The notes under the pieces were generated by a model. That model did no database searches and was not told where the DNA came from. It saw only the letters and a list, made by a program, of their open reading frames with translations. From positions 22,389,001-22,453,000 of the forward strand of contig NC_079882.1 in assembly GCF_029227915.1 (NCBI RefSeq): 64,000 nucleotides of DNA, in the 5' to 3' direction. Positions 1 through 13,511 of this stretch are shown in pieces. The first letter of the stretch is position 1. The number at the start of each line of letters is the position of its first letter. Made by a program: the position numbers and the translations under genes. This DNA is from Hydractinia symbiolongicarpus (taxonomy: Eukaryota; Cnidaria; Hydrozoa; Anthoathecata; Hydractiniidae).

Positions 1-59
1 AATTTCTTTGTTTTAGGGAATGTAACCGGAGTTATAATTATTTGTTTGTTTTTATTTAG

Positions 60-3000
60 AGGATTGCCCAGCAGGATTTCATGCAATAAATGATGGAAAA
101 GTTGACCTATGCATAGGTTTGTTGTTTCGAAAAAATCATTATTTTTATGCTCTTTTTCATTTCCCTTATTTTTCCCTCTACGCTATCCCTAAATTAACGT
201 CACTGGTTATTACCCCTGTTAATTTTGTTTAAACGCTCTGATGCAGACATATGTTCAATGGTGCCATCATTTTATGATTCATTCGGCATCCGAACAATGA
301 GCAACGCCACTATACTTTTAGATCGCAACGAGTGCGAAGAATATTGCAACAAGCCAGCTCAAATTTGTGAAAACATTCCAGGTGGATACATCTGTAAGTG
401 TCAAGAAGGATTTGAACCGATCGGAGACTCCTGTGAAGGTAATTATTATTATTATTATTATTGAAATTATTTACCAAGGATAGCCTCTGCAGTTCCTATT
501 AGTACTGCTATCAACGAGGGTTCTGCGAATGGGGTCCTAGTGCATTTAAAAATCACATTTGAGCTACGAAAACCGTACAAGTACAGCAACCGCTCAACTA
601 GACATCCTCCTAAGATATCAATCCTATTCTCATGTTGAAAGATTAGCAGAAAGAATAGATTCACATTTTCATAGTCTCTGGTCTGGCCGGTGTTTGAAAG
701 CAAGACCTTCCGCACTGAAAGCGAACGTTTTACCATAAGGCTACCAGTCGATAGCCTTAAAAAAACCTCTGATAGCGTCAATACATACGTGGCAACTTAG
801 TGCTTGTCTTTCACAAGAACATTGTAACTTTATCTTTTAGATATCAATGAATGTTACCATCCAAATTATACTGATTGCTATGGTCAAAAAAATGCTCATT
901 GCGTGAACACGATGCCAGGGTATACCTGTGAATGCAACGAAGGATATGCTGGATTTCCATGCCAAGGTTTTTCTTCATTTACTTATCGAGGATGTGGTCT
1001 CGTCACTCTCTCACTCTCTGCCTTTCGAACTCGATTTCTCAATAGACAGAAATGTCTGTTGAAATAGAAATATAGTTCAAAACAAAGAAAGGTTATAGGA
1101 GGGAGAGATCGGGGCCAAACTATTTGCTCAATGCAGAAAGATCTTAGATTTAAAAACAAGTATTTGGTATAAGTGCTTTTAAAAAGTATTTATAAGCAAA
1201 CCCTGCTTGTAAGCATGAGGGTTTTAAATGGCTGTTTAAAATTTGATTCCAGTAAAGCAAATAATAAGAATTGATTGACATCATCTAAAACGAAATACAA
1301 AGACTGCTTATTCTTAGAGAGATGTGTTTTTGTGTGAAACAGTTTTTCCCATTAAGCATTTTTTATGTTTCAGACGTTAATGAATGTGCTTCAATCGATC
1401 ACAATGATTGTGAACAAATATGCAAGAACACAAAGGGAAGTTATAAGTGCCAGTGTAAAAAAGGTTTCCTACTTGCTGCAGACGGCAAAAGTTGTATAGG
1501 TAACAAAAAATTGCTAATAAATTTTAGATTTATTTTTTGCTATTTTTAACGGTTAAAGAAAGTAAACAAACAAACGAACAAATAAATAAATAAGCAAAAT
1601 TTATTTTGTAGAGGCAAGAAAGTGCAAGTACAACCCGTGCAACGAAACAACTTCGCGCTGTTTTGATATTAGTGGAAACTATGAATGTCAATGTAAAGAA
1701 GGTTACGTCAAAAGAAATGCAACAGTTGATCAAGAATGCAGTCGTTAGTATTTTCGTTGAATTGATAGAAATCATAATTTATTTGTAACTAACGACCTTA
1801 CAAAACAAGGATAGGCCCATCCACGACAGAGAAAATATCACTATTTTTTAAAGGGCATGTGTAAATCAAGAGGGTGTGGGTAGAACGTCAAATATTTTAA
1901 CGAACTAAAAATGTTAAAACTAACAGAGTACTAATTAAAACAGGCAAAAAAAGAATAAAAGTGTTTTTTTTCCTTTTTGTGTGTTCAACGGCTTGCTTTT
2001 AGTTTTTTTGTCAGTTTCTCAATTTTTGTAATTTTCACAGCAGCCATATTTGTTTTGCTTTTACGTTGTCGCTTTCGTTTAATTATTCGTAATCAATTTT
2101 TGGCGCGTTTTTCATATGACGCGCTTTCGTAAAAAGTTATTGACAACGTCGTTGCAGATAGTCCCCATTCCTTTTTCGTTAAGTCCCTATTATCTCGTTG
2201 CTTATTCTGCGATAGTTGTATGAAAGGGATCGGTAGTATCACATGCAGAAATCTTATTTCAGACACTAAAATCGCTCGCTTACGATTTTTGGTAACCACC
2301 TAATTGAACTAAGAACAATGTGTTTTCAAATACTTCCATTTCACTTATTAGAGTTTAAATTCTACGACATGTCGATGTTTAACCCAAGTAAAGATGCTTA
2401 AGTAAGAACGAGGTGAAATTTTGAGTTAACATTTTTTTTTACAGCTCGCAAGTGTTTCCCATTGACCCTCACAGATAGTCAAGTAACCGTTTCTCCTAAT
2501 TCGTGTTTAACTCCTGGAGCAAAACATTACGGAGATACATGTAAATTTAGTTGTCACATTGGATACACTCTGCACGAGAATAGTGCTGATACTATGGTGT
2601 GTGATGCCAATGGAATTTGGACCTCGTCTTCCGGCACAAAATCTGTCACACCCAACTGTATTCGTAAGTTTTTTTTTTTCGTAGAAAATTTTCAAAGTGC
2701 TGGGCTATTTGTTATTTTACAGCATTGTATGTAAAACCGTTTGCAAAAATAATGATAATATTAGGTTTTTATAGTTTTTCATAAATTCATGTCATAGCAA
2801 CACTCTGCCCCAAACTCCAAACAATAGAAGATGGCTACTTGGTGCCGTACAGTTGCACCAAAACAGGAATACAGCATGGTGGCTCGTGTACGTATTATTG
2901 CAACAATGGTTACAAACTGGTTGGCAATCATACTGTAAAATGTAACAATAAAGAATATGTGGATTATGCAAAGCCTCACTGTATTCAAAGTAAGTTTAAA

Positions 3001-5968
3001 ATTTAATTTTTTTTTTCATGAGAATAAGGATTAACAAAGAATCTTTACGCCTTGCATTTATTTATTGAACAAAAATTTAAAAATGCAATACAAAACCTGT
3101 TTCAGGTTATGCTTTAAAACTTTCTAGATGATGGAGGGCAAACCGTTGCAAAAGTAGTGTGAATATTTGCAGTAAATTGATGTGTTATCTAGAAAAATCT
3201 GGTTTAAATAAAAATTTTCATTATAGTACCAAAGATCGAGTGTCCAGAGGATGTTGCGATCAGTTTACCGATAAATAAAAATAAAGTCTCGTTAGGCGCT
3301 GCTTACATTGGCGTAATTTCTAATATGGATGACAAAAACATCAGATCCAATCCACCTTACGTAAGCGCAGACTACGAATTTCCTCTTGGACACACTACAG
3401 TTAAAATGTTTGCAAAAAATGAAGTAGGCGATGAAGCTAGCTGTACATATCGCGTACACGTTAAAGGTATAACAGCCAACTTGGACTAGTGATAGACTAA
3501 GATAAATTATTTGGCAAAGTCCAAAATTTACGAATGCATATTAACCCGCAGCCGGTTTATCCAATTACCTATGTCATATTTGATCCTTGCTTAAAAGCGA
3601 GGCTCGTAATGTCATGAAAACAGGACTTCTTTATCTGAAATGAGATAAAAATTTAAACGCATGCTAATGTAGCAAAACAGGACTTCCACATTCATAAACG
3701 AAGTTTCAAAAACTGACAAAGAGTACAATAAAGAAGAGTTGGCTTTTTGATTTTTTGTTATAATTTGATTCCTGTCGTTCTTAAAAAATTTCAGGATTAT
3801 ACAATTTCTCCTTTAAATGCTTATATCATAAGTTACTATATCATTAGATACCAGTCCACCAGTGATAAAGCACTGTCCACAAGATATGTTGTACACAACA
3901 AAGGGGACTGGTAAAGTGTTTGTCAAATGGAAGGAACCAGAGTTTGTTGATAATATTGGAATAAAGAAAATCCGACAAACACAAAAAAATAATGAATATT
4001 ATCCACCGACATCGTTTAATGTGTTGTACGACGCCGTAGATGTAAACGGTAATTTGGCGACGTGCGAATTTACTGTTGTAATTAAAGGTAGAACGTTCTC
4101 TTATAGTTTACAATTTGCAGTAAACACATAAAATATCTACTTTGTTAGTAAATGTCTTATATGTCATAGTTATTACTTGCTCGTTTGACTGCATCGAGGG
4201 TGGAGATCAAACTATTTTAAAATATTGCACTTCAATGAGTCCAGTAAGCGCATTTTGTACAGCGCAATGTCCAGATGGAAAGGTTTTCCACCAGTCACCA
4301 CCTTTCGGGATGAAAAACGCTTGGATGTGTTTTGATGGAAACTTTCAAGGCGTTGAGAGAATTCCTGACTGTGTTGGTGAGTTATTTAGAAGAAACCGTG
4401 CTAATTTTTGATCTGTTACGACCTTTTTGGAGCAATAATGTTAGTTGACATTTTTTCGCAATTTTTGTAGATAAAATCCCACTACCGCAGGGGGACAAAA
4501 AGTGTCCCAGAGGAAGTGTTATGACGTACGACTATAGAGACCAAAGTGGGACACCAAAATGCGGTTAGTATATTTTGCTTACTGAGTCATTTTGTCTTAA
4601 GCTGTTAATAGACCATACTAATTTCCACACAACTCTATATACTAGGTAAATGCCCGCGTGGCACTCAACACGTGAAAGATAAATGCGTCTCTTGTCCTAA
4701 ACATACTTATCAAGATGAGGAAGGTCAAGTAGCTTGTAAAAAATGCCCCATGGGATTTGGGACGAAGAAGACGCGAAATGTAAACCAGGATGCATGTATA
4801 GGTATGTAAAAAATGTCATAAAACCTACGCATGCGCATAAACATTAAGTAAATTTTAAATTAAGTTGTTATAATGCACGTTCTTTAGGAATGTGTCCGGC
4901 TGGATTTCATTCGCCTACTGGTTTTGTTGACTTTCGGAATGGAGGTTGTATTGCTTGTGAAAAGGAATTCTACAGTTATGGATATGGTTCAACAGCCTGT
5001 ACTCGGTGTCCCGAAGGAACGTCTGCTCAAAATAAAGGAGCCATATCAAGAACTGAGTGTTTAGGTATGTACTTAAAAAATACTTATGTATTTTTGAACA
5101 TAGAATAATCAAAATGTTGTAGCTTATTGATAATTAATTTAAAAAAAAAAATAACAGTACAGGATTTGTTTAGAAATGCCCAAGTCATTGGCAGCTGTAC
5201 CAAGCATATACGTCACAGTGTTGGCGGGAAATAACGTAACATTTTCGTGCGTGTCTTACACACAACCGCCACAAAAATTAGAATGGAATATCAAACCGTT
5301 AGTGTTTCCAGGTATTGATTAGATATTTTGTCATACTAGTCGGTAGCCCGTGGAAGAATCCACGGGTTCGCCTGTTCTTTTTATATCGCATGGCGTACAT
5401 CTTGCTATTTGTGGTACCATTTTGCGTGACAGACAGACGCATACGGGTATTATAACATAGACTAGCCGTTAACTCGTGGAAAAATCCACGGGGTCGCCCG
5501 TCCTTTGTATATCGCATTTCGTGTTTCCGCCACGGGAGTCGCCTATCGCGGACAGACAGATAAAATACGGCTTTTATTAAAGAGATAAACGCTTGCTTAT
5601 TATGTCGGGACAAACACAGCTCCAAATGAAAAAAAAAACACTGAAAGAAATAGTGTTATTAAATTTTGGAAATGGAGGAATTAGAGGGAGTTGAAAGAGG
5701 AAAATTTCTTAACATTTTTTTATAGAATTGTGATTAATAGTGGACTTCAATTAATTTCTGAATAATAGTGCTGTTCGCCATGTTTTTAGGGGGTTCAAGA
5801 TTTACCCACCAAGTTACTGATTCTCCTTCACAACGGGTGTTAAGCTACACAATAACCGATGCCAGTCCTAAAGATTCGAGAAAGTTTACCTGTGAAGCCA
5901 CTGATGTTTTTGGTGCACGCTCCTCCATTGTTATCAACGTTCGTGTTGTTCCATTACGTAAGCAGTGA
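60..5968 (+). CDS. EGF/sushi/HYR/ephrin-receptor-like/Ig modular extracellular protein, 5' end outside window
   Basis: Fifteen exons with GT-AG borders, all phase 1-1: 60-116, 247-438, 841-966, 1374-1499, 1612-1743, 2445-2663, 2798-2989, 3227-3466, 3848-4087, 4170-4376, 4471-4563, 4646-4801, 4888-5064, 5174-5311, 5790-5957. In order they encode a short Cys piece, EGF and calcium-binding-type EGF domains (DINEC and DVNEC starts at 841 and 1374), two sushi/CCP domains, two HYR domains, a sushi-like Cys module, ephrin-receptor-like Cys repeats and one Ig domain split by an intron (TFSCV and LEW in the first half, KFTCEA in the second). The mixture resembles SVEP1-type proteins, but no von Willebrand A or pentraxin domain is visible. 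Reading through the last donor gives a TGA at 5966-5968 with AATAAA at 6004-6009, so the gene may end there; a further exon cannot be excluded. Secreted or cell-surface adhesion role is inferred. Confidence 0.82.
480..750 (-). repeat. tRNA-derived SINE, copy 1 (intronic)
   Basis: This intron segment matches 59700-59948 along most of its length; shared stretches include the blocks at 572-600 and 59752-59792 and the ends near 741-750 and 59936-59948. Read on the minus strand, the better preserved copy begins with a Pol III A-box-like stretch (TGGCTTTGTGGTGGAGCG) and has a B-box-like GGTTCAAACTC about 40 bases later. That is the layout of a tRNA-derived SINE head. Copy 1 is more diverged, especially at the B box. 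No target-site duplication was determined. Confidence 0.6.
5336..5600 (-). repeat. Two Helitron-like 3' termini in tandem (intronic)
   Basis: Two ends about 126 bp apart (5336 and 5462) read, on the minus strand, as a hairpin around CCCGTGGA/TCCACGGG followed by about 8-10 bases and CTAG next to a T. The sequences behind the hairpins also match each other (both contain a TATATCGCAT block and end near a GACAGACAG run). CTRR after a short 3' hairpin with a T at the insertion site is the canonical Helitron end. No RepHel protein is present, so these would be non-autonomous fragments inside the intron between the two Ig half-exons. Confidence 0.5.
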
Positions 5969-6757
5969 ATTCATGTATAACCACATAGAAGGTTTATATT
6001 GGAAATAAATACGAAAAACACAGAGTTTGTTTATAATAATTATTTATGTTTTGTTAAGTGAAAAAAAAATCCGAATTATGCTGGTGCATTTAATAATACG
6101 TATAATAAACGTCCTTATGTTAATAACACTGCACCACAACATTGCTGTTCTTCTTATCTCTGGGCATCATAAACTTATAAAAACAGCAGTTGTGTCACAG
6201 CTGTACGACCCTCTTTAAAATTTAGTATAAAAAAAACTTCAATCGTCATTCAAAAAACAACAACACAAAAACAACAACACAAAACAGAGAAATAAATATA
6301 TACAAAGAAATTCCAAACAACATTTAATTGAATGACCCCTTGGGGATTTGATTTTCAAATCTTTGGTACAGACAGGCGTTCATGTCAGAGACAGGCTTAT
6401 TAAAGAAACTATTAGTATCAGTGCAGCCATGATAAAAAGAGGGAATAGTTGTTTTATTTCTTTTTATCAAAATACAAGCTAACTAACGACTCTATGGATA
6501 ATCGACCATTTTAACAACGTTCGTTTGGTATATATGGTAATGTAAAATAAAGAAAGGGAGAGGGTGGGTGGGTGGGTGGGATGGGATGATATGGGAGGTA
6601 CTGTACGCGCTCATTAGAGTAAATGAAGATATTTTTTTTGTTTTGAAAAAAATTAAAATAGTATTTACACAAGTAGGTATATCAAATTGAGATATGAGAT
6701 GATTCCAGAGTTTACGTTTAACAAACCCTAAAAAATATCCCGACAGTCTGTTTGTAT
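5969..6757. other. Convergent intergenic spacer
   Basis: The spacer between the probable 3' ends of the plus-strand EGF/HYR gene and the minus-strand gene at 6758-13511. It holds AATAAA at 6004-6009 on the plus strand and its minus-strand counterpart (plus-strand TTTATT) at 6453-6458, either of which could be a poly(A) signal. A short GGTG microsatellite lies at 6561-6580. No exon-like sequence was recognised on either strand. Confidence 0.5.
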
Positions 6758-9700
6758 TTATTTTAATCTCCACCTTGCTCTCAACACCCACGCATCGCCA
6801 ATTTTCGGTCTGTAAAATAAGCCATCATCAGTACCTAAAAAAATGTCGTAAAAAATATTTACAAGTTCAATGGCCGCGACAAAAACGCAGATATAGGATT
6901 TTTACCTGTAAATTGCTTTCCGAATAAATCACCGGTGAATTCTGGGGGTGGTGAGTTTTGTGGCTCGATCCATGTTGCGTCTTCAACATTTTTGAATAAG
7001 ACAGCATCCATTGTGAAGGCACTATCAACGATGGGATACCATTCGTCTTCTGTTGTGTTGTACTTCATATAGGTGACTTGATTTCGTGCTATCGCATGAA
7101 GAACGCGAGAGCTGTCATGACCAAGAACACTTCCAATTCTGCTGTCCAGTGCTACACAAAATAATGTAATGTTAATTAAAGTAATAAAACGGTGGAGAGT
7201 GGAGATCAGTAGGTTATAAAGTCTAACGCGGACATGCTATATAGCGGACCCTTTTTACAGAAACTGGCCGAATCATGGTAATAGCCTCATAGAAATCCCT
7301 TTAAATAGCGGACACTTTAAAGCGGACGCAAATTTTCGCAATCATGAAAACATTTCTTTTGAAAAACACCTGTCTATAGCGAACACATCATTTTTTCGGA
7401 AATCAAAAATAAAACACGAAAAAAAAAATTACTTGTATTTGAGTGACACATTTGCCTACTTTCACATCAATGCATCGATCAAGTTTATCAATAGCTTTTT
7501 TAAACAATTCTACTGTCTCCATCAAACAGGTAATTCACAGGTCATTAACGAATTTGTAACAGTTTCAAACTCGTACCCACTGCTTCTTTCGCTTCTTAGT
7601 GAAAGAAGCAGTGGGTCTCCAGAATCATTTGAATATTTGTTTAATGTGTTTGTACTTTTTGTAAGCAAAAGGGATTATGATACGCTTATGCTTACAATTT
7701 TTTGGTTCCCACTGTAAATTATGTGTGAGTATAATATTCAAAGCCGTAAATCATTGCTTCTGGGTATGATCTTTTAAATTAACCATTCATTCCAATAATT
7801 TTTTGAATAAAATTGCAGTGTAGCTATGTTGTATATCAGACCGCAATAAATAAAATTACTGATATTACCTATCCACTTTGCACCATCATCATCAGAGTGA
7901 TAACAAGCAGGAGTTTGGCTGAATAAAGAAAAAGATACACTCACAAGCTTTACGATTTCACAATCTCTACAAGATTGGATAAACGCTCACCTCATAACAT
8001 GCTGACTCATGCAAACGTAAACATGACCTGATTTAGTATCGATGTAGAAGCCTCTGCCATAATAATCTAAGAAGAAAGTATTTGTAAAAGTTGCCTACAA
8101 CAGAAAACAAAAGAAAAAAATTTTGAACTTACGCAAAGAACACTTACTAGGCCTTGCTCGTGCAGATTTTGGAATAATCGGTGCTCTGCTCAAAACCTCC
8201 ATCGAATGACGCACAGATTTCCAGTACTGCCATTTTTCAGCATTTTCAGCATTTGTGTATTCTAAGCGTAGTGGTACCTCAAAATTTACCTTGCCTGTCT
8301 GAGGCGACTTCTCTTTGTGAAGTCTTGCAACAATTGAATGTGTAATTTCCGAAGTGAAAAACAGTTCTTCCATCTGCGTAAAAACGTCGAAACAAAATTT
8401 GTTATTCAGAAAAGAAGATGAACGGTTATTATCTTAAGATCAGTAATGGGCTTATTGAAAAGTGATAAAAAATTATAATGACGTCCCGCTCCATATATTA
8501 TACAGTGCGTTCAAGACAAAATTAAAGTTTGATTTCAATCTTTAGAAAAAGAGAAAAAAAAGGAGAACTGACCGAATATCTTGTCTTCCCTGCTACTTTT
8601 TGTACCAAACTTGATGTCGTCGAGTTCACGAATTCCAAATAGGGTGGAAGAAAATATTCAAACGTGACATTATAAGCGACTTGATCGGACGACTCGGTAT
8701 GGTTCATGATCAAATTGAAAGTATATATGTCTCTGCTAAAAATATAATTTTAATGGTGAACGCGTTGGAATGGTAGGTTTAATATAATGTCGTCAAAATA
8801 TTTTTAGTTTTTTTGTTAAATAGTCAAACTTGAGTGCAGAATGTTGCATGCTGGTCATTGTTTTTTATTGATCGCTCCATATGTGCGGAGTATGCAGCAG
8901 CATACTCTGCACATTTGGGGAGCGCTTATTCCTAGTCAATTATCTATTGCATAAAAACGAGTCTTAAGCACACTCAACATTTCGACAACCCCGCCTGCAT
9001 TTTATTAGCGCAACAATTGCCTTTTCTTAAAAAACGTCTTACTCACCCGATCTTTGTAGAGTTATACATTAAGTTCACATCAGGACGTCTGTTGCTGGAA
9101 ATGTATGGTTTGATCGCTACTTGACCAATCCACACCATCTTAGGCTTACCAATAACCCCAGCCCCTACCCAATAAGTAGAACAGTTTGTTAAGTTGCTAT
9201 TTTCAACTACAATTGATTCGAATCTTAATTTGATTTGATTGACAGGTGAGTTCGTAGTTGAGGGCGATTCGTTAATACCGGTGCCCAGGTTGATATTAGC
9301 TTGATCTTTCAAAGACGTGTGATTTGTTGTGGTGACAAAAGTAGGAGTCGCTGAACTATTTAAACCCATGATGTTACTCCCAATACTTATAACTTCATAT
9401 GATAATATCGCCATTACTGGTGAGCCATTTGCCACAGGCATTACAATCTACATCAAATATCGCAAAAAAATCATAATTTAGGCATCAAATCACTTACCTG
9501 TTATTTATTGTATTAATATTCGAACTATTATATTTGTTTTCCTACTTTAAACAATTTTTTGCATTTTATTTACCAACAATCAACTAACAACCAAAGAAAA
9601 TTAATGGACATTCAGTACCTCCACCTCTATGGGTGAACGCATTTTCGTAAGCAGAATGGTAATTGTGAATGTTCTTCTCATTCCAGGCGTGACTACATCC

Positions 9701-12700
9701 GGCTGAGTTATCATCTCATACGTAATGAGTGGTGTACCGGTTGTAATTGAAGTAAATGTGTTCACGACCGGCCGTTTCGCCACCCTGTCACCATTTTCAT
9801 AGTTCAGTTCCATGGTAATTGGAACAGAAAGAAGGGGAGAGATGTTTTTCAATAACGTCATTTTTATTTTTCCCACAATCATGCTTCCTATAAAAAAATC
9901 GAAATACGTATATATTTATTATCAATAGTATCAGAAGTATTTTTTGCTGATTAAGTTAAACACAAGGCACTTTGATTTTACCTTGATTTAAGTTAGAAGC
10001 GTTTAAGCCAATTGCAAATGTTGTTGCATTTATTTGATTAAAGCTATTCTTTGGTTCTAGCACTTCCGTAAGAGAAAAATATTCAGTGGAAAGCGTCATG
10101 TTGAGATTGTATGCGGTTGTCAATGACGTGTTGGCGTGAGAGATATTATATGTTATTGTAACCATTTCATCAATGTACAATCGGGTAAAGTTTCCTAACA
10201 GTTCTCTGGTAATAGTCAACTCCAATGCTGGTTCCACCTGAAAAAAGCAACGATTACCAATTAAATCTTCATTAGATGTAAAAAAAAACCTTTATAACTT
10301 GAACCTACTTTCTTCACTTGGATTCCTTGTTGTTCAACCCATAATGCACTGGGACCAGCTTGAAGCCCAACTCCAAACCAATGAGCACTTCCGTTTGCAA
10401 CCAACGGATGATCATTAATTTTGACATCAAAAGACACAACAATATTTCGTTCAGAAGCATGTAACATTTCAGGAATCTAAATAATTTTATGTGCAAGTAA
10501 ATACCATGAGTTAAAAAGTTAAAGAAAGCCAGTTGGAAATTTCCTACCGTTATATAACCGAAGTTAATCACAACTTGGTCAGTTTCACCATTTCCTTGGG
10601 AAGAATGTGCAATGGCATCTCCGTTTCCATTGTAACCAATAAAAGCGATTGTAACATTTTTGATTTCCATGAAAACATAGTTTTCGACATTTGTAGTCAA
10701 TTCAACAAGGAGAGAGTAGTTAAGAACAGGAAGACTGATACTCATTTTCATACCGAGGCTACCATAAACATCCACAACTAAATATAAAGAAGGTATTATG
10801 GAGAAAGTAAGTTTATAATAATTGTATTTGCTTAATTCGTGACACTCACTGTTGCTATGATCCCTTGACACATTCACTTCTGGAAAAACGGCATAAACAA
10901 TTGGTGTTGATTGAACTGAAGTGATTATCACATCATTTGATTCAAAGGTGGCGTTGGCTGTGATATCCAAAGATAGACTGCTTAATGGCGCAACATCATC
11001 TTTTACGGTTCCAGTAAGATTTCCATAAAATGATGAAGTGGCAGTCAATGTGTCTTTAGCGTAGTTTGCAACTTGATTATCCATAGTAGCGGAAGTAAAT
11101 TCATGCGCAACTGGATTACTTAACACTAGCCATCTGCTGGTCACGTTAACTAAGATTGAGTCAACGTTACTTCCAGTGGTTCCGTTGTACGTGATTTTTA
11201 TCTTGAATGATATTTCGTCCCCTTTGTTGAAGTAATAGGATGTTTCCAAATATGGAGAGGCTTCCACCAAGAGAGGATGGGCGGTAGCAATCTAATAACA
11301 AAATATTTTAGCCGAAATAAAGTATGGCGAGTAGAAAAAAAGACAAGGTATGTAAATTAATATGTCAAACGTTTTGCGACATTTAACATAGGAAAATGTC
11401 CAAATTTTCAAAATTACAAACCGCTCTTCTTGACCGATGATGTACAACAGGTAGTTCTTCATCCAAAAGACCACGCACCAAAACTTCCACCTTCAATATC
11501 GCTTTGTTGTCAGTATATTCATCTCCAACATTTTCAACAGTCACAACCAAGTCGTATTTTTTGAGTGTTGGGGGCTGTTTCAATGATAACGATCCTAAAA
11601 TATGAATATGTTTGTTATACATAGTATAACGTGAAAATGATGTGATGTGAAAAAGAATTCAGATAATTTGGCGAAAAAGTTTTCAAGCACATTTAAAATT
11701 TCGGATTTCAGTTTTCCAGTTAAAAAATATCTTTTCAAAAAGTTTTGAAAGTGATGTGGGATGCAACAACAATAATAAAAATTCCGCTTGAAGAATTAAA
11801 AATAGGCGAATTTACATCTCACACTAACCGTTGTCTCTATCAATCTCAAATTCCTCCGAGGTTCCATCCAATTTATACACAAGGTCACCACATGGGCAAT
11901 CTGAGTTCTTATTGCACAGTTCTTTGTCCTTGTCTGTTGCTGTGATAGTGGCGACAGGTATATTTATCGGATGAGTGTGCTCAATGAAAACGTGCAACTT
12001 CTTAGTTGTAACCACTGGCTTAGCCTTGTTTGCTGAAACGGTATATAATTTAATACCTTAGTGAAGAATCTTGTAAAAATACAACACAGAGACTAAAGCG
12101 ATGCTTTATCACTTTAAGCAGAACACCTCAATGGTCTAAAACTGCTCCTTTCCAGATTGTCATTCAATTGTGAAAGTATAAAGTAGCAAACACAAACAAA
12201 CAAAAAATTAAGCAAATGTTTAAAAGTTTCAAGTACCGAACTTATCACACTGTGGTCCTCTCCAGCAATGTTCACATACGCATTTTCCTTTAATTGTGTC
12301 GCATTTTCCATGTTTGCATGGCATACGTTTCCTGCACAGAGACATCATAAAAAGAAGGTAGAAAGTAGCTGCAACAAATTTAACTGAAGAGGATGTATTT
12401 TAATTTATTTTATCTTAAACAAACCTTTGGCAGTCTTTGTTGCACACACAACCGGTTACCGACTGAAGAACACGATGAACAGAAGAAGGGAAGAACTTGA
12501 TGTAACCGCAACATGGCTGGTACGGACATTTATCGGATGCACTGATCTCACATAACTCCCCTTTTTCATCTGGAGATCCTAAAAAAGGTTTTGAGCACAA
12601 TATCATTCCCAGTCCTTTTCTCTGAAGATTGTTTAGAGTTTATTGCTCGAATGGAGAAAACACCCATCGTAAAAGATAAATTTTGAAAATAAATCTTAGT

Positions 12701-13511
12701 GGAAATAAATAAATAAATATAGTGAGGCAATATATCCGCCTTAGACAGCTGTTCTTACAAGCCATTTTTATGTATGTCCCAATTTTCTTGATGTTATCCT
12801 TATCAAGTTTTGCATTCTTATTATTAAGAACTGAGCGTGCGTGCAAAACCTGTTGCTTAGCAATAAACAGAATAACAAACATTTATTGAATATTTTTAAT
12901 ATTTATAACTTCAATGCACTTGCTTAAGTGAATAGTTTATTTACGGCATACCCAGGTCCAATATTGCATTCAAAATTATGCGCCTGCGCACACGCAATTT
13001 TGATGAAAAAGCTGACGTTAAATTTATTTACCATGTCTTCATAACAAAACTTTCGTAGTCAGAAAATTTTTGAGCAAGTTAGGAACAATATAAAACGAAT
13101 TAATATTGTGCGAGGTTGTGTTTTAACTTATATTTCGCCACTGCTTTTGCTTTTTCTAAGAACGCCTTAAACAATATTAAGGTGGAAAAATTAGAAAAAC
13201 AAAGGTTTCGTTCCATTTTGTGTTCTTACAATCGTTCAAGTTAAAAGAAAAAGAATCGCTAAACATATGGAACATATGAGAAAATATATATATATATTTG
13301 CGATATGAATCTCAGAAAATAAATTAATAAATAAATGGCCTTGGACCAAGTAATTAAAAACTTTTTGGAAACACAAAATTAACCAACGTAAAGTCTAAGT
13401 GTTTTAAATTTTATTAAAACATGAAAATAAGTAAGATTTCTTACCCTTGAATGGCACACAACTTCCAAAACTGATATAAAGCCAACAACAAAATAAAAAT
13501 TGACTCCACAT
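6758..13511 (-). CDS. Secreted EGF/cadherin-like/DUF11-like repeat protein (complete gene)
   Basis: Seventeen exons: 13445-13511, 12425-12578, 12237-12331, 11829-12032, 11422-11594, 10850-11291, 10548-10777, 10309-10476, 9982-10237, 9619-9887, 9047-9447, 8573-8735, 8148-8373, 7991-8066, 7869-7918, 6906-7151, 6758-6834. Phases agree at every junction and total 3,297 nt (1,098 codons plus TAA). Residues 1-22 are a signal peptide (MWSQFLFCCWLYISFGSC start). A Cys-rich piece and an EGF-like module follow (about 23-105), then a cadherin-like domain (about 106-231; ATDKD, FEIDRDNG) ending at a basic RSRR. About 232-875 are N-glycosylation-rich beta-sandwich repeats of the DUF11 kind (for example VTFEYFLPPYLEFVNS). 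The last 200 residues contain HSDDDGAKW and DEWYPI stretches that recall propeller blades but are unassigned. No membrane segment is seen, so it is probably secreted. The function is unknown. Confidence 0.85.
7571..7618. repeat. Perfect inverted repeat (hairpin)
   Basis: Arms of 16 bases (ACCCACTGCTTCTTTC and its reverse complement) flank an 8-10 base loop inside an intron of the DUF11-like gene. This could be a small fold-back element or an intronic RNA hairpin. It has no other recognised feature. Confidence 0.6.
8873..8926. repeat. Imperfect inverted repeat (fold-back element)
   Basis: Arms of about 22 bases starting GCTCC and meeting at GTATGC/GCATAC form a fold-back inside an intron of the minus-strand gene. 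The outer parts contain a few mismatches. It is likely a small MITE-like remnant; no coding content. Confidence 0.5.

Noticed and set aside
5299-5625. Minus-strand 108-codon open frame
   Set aside because: It lies within the tandem Helitron-like termini; its internal similarity reflects the duplicated repeat.
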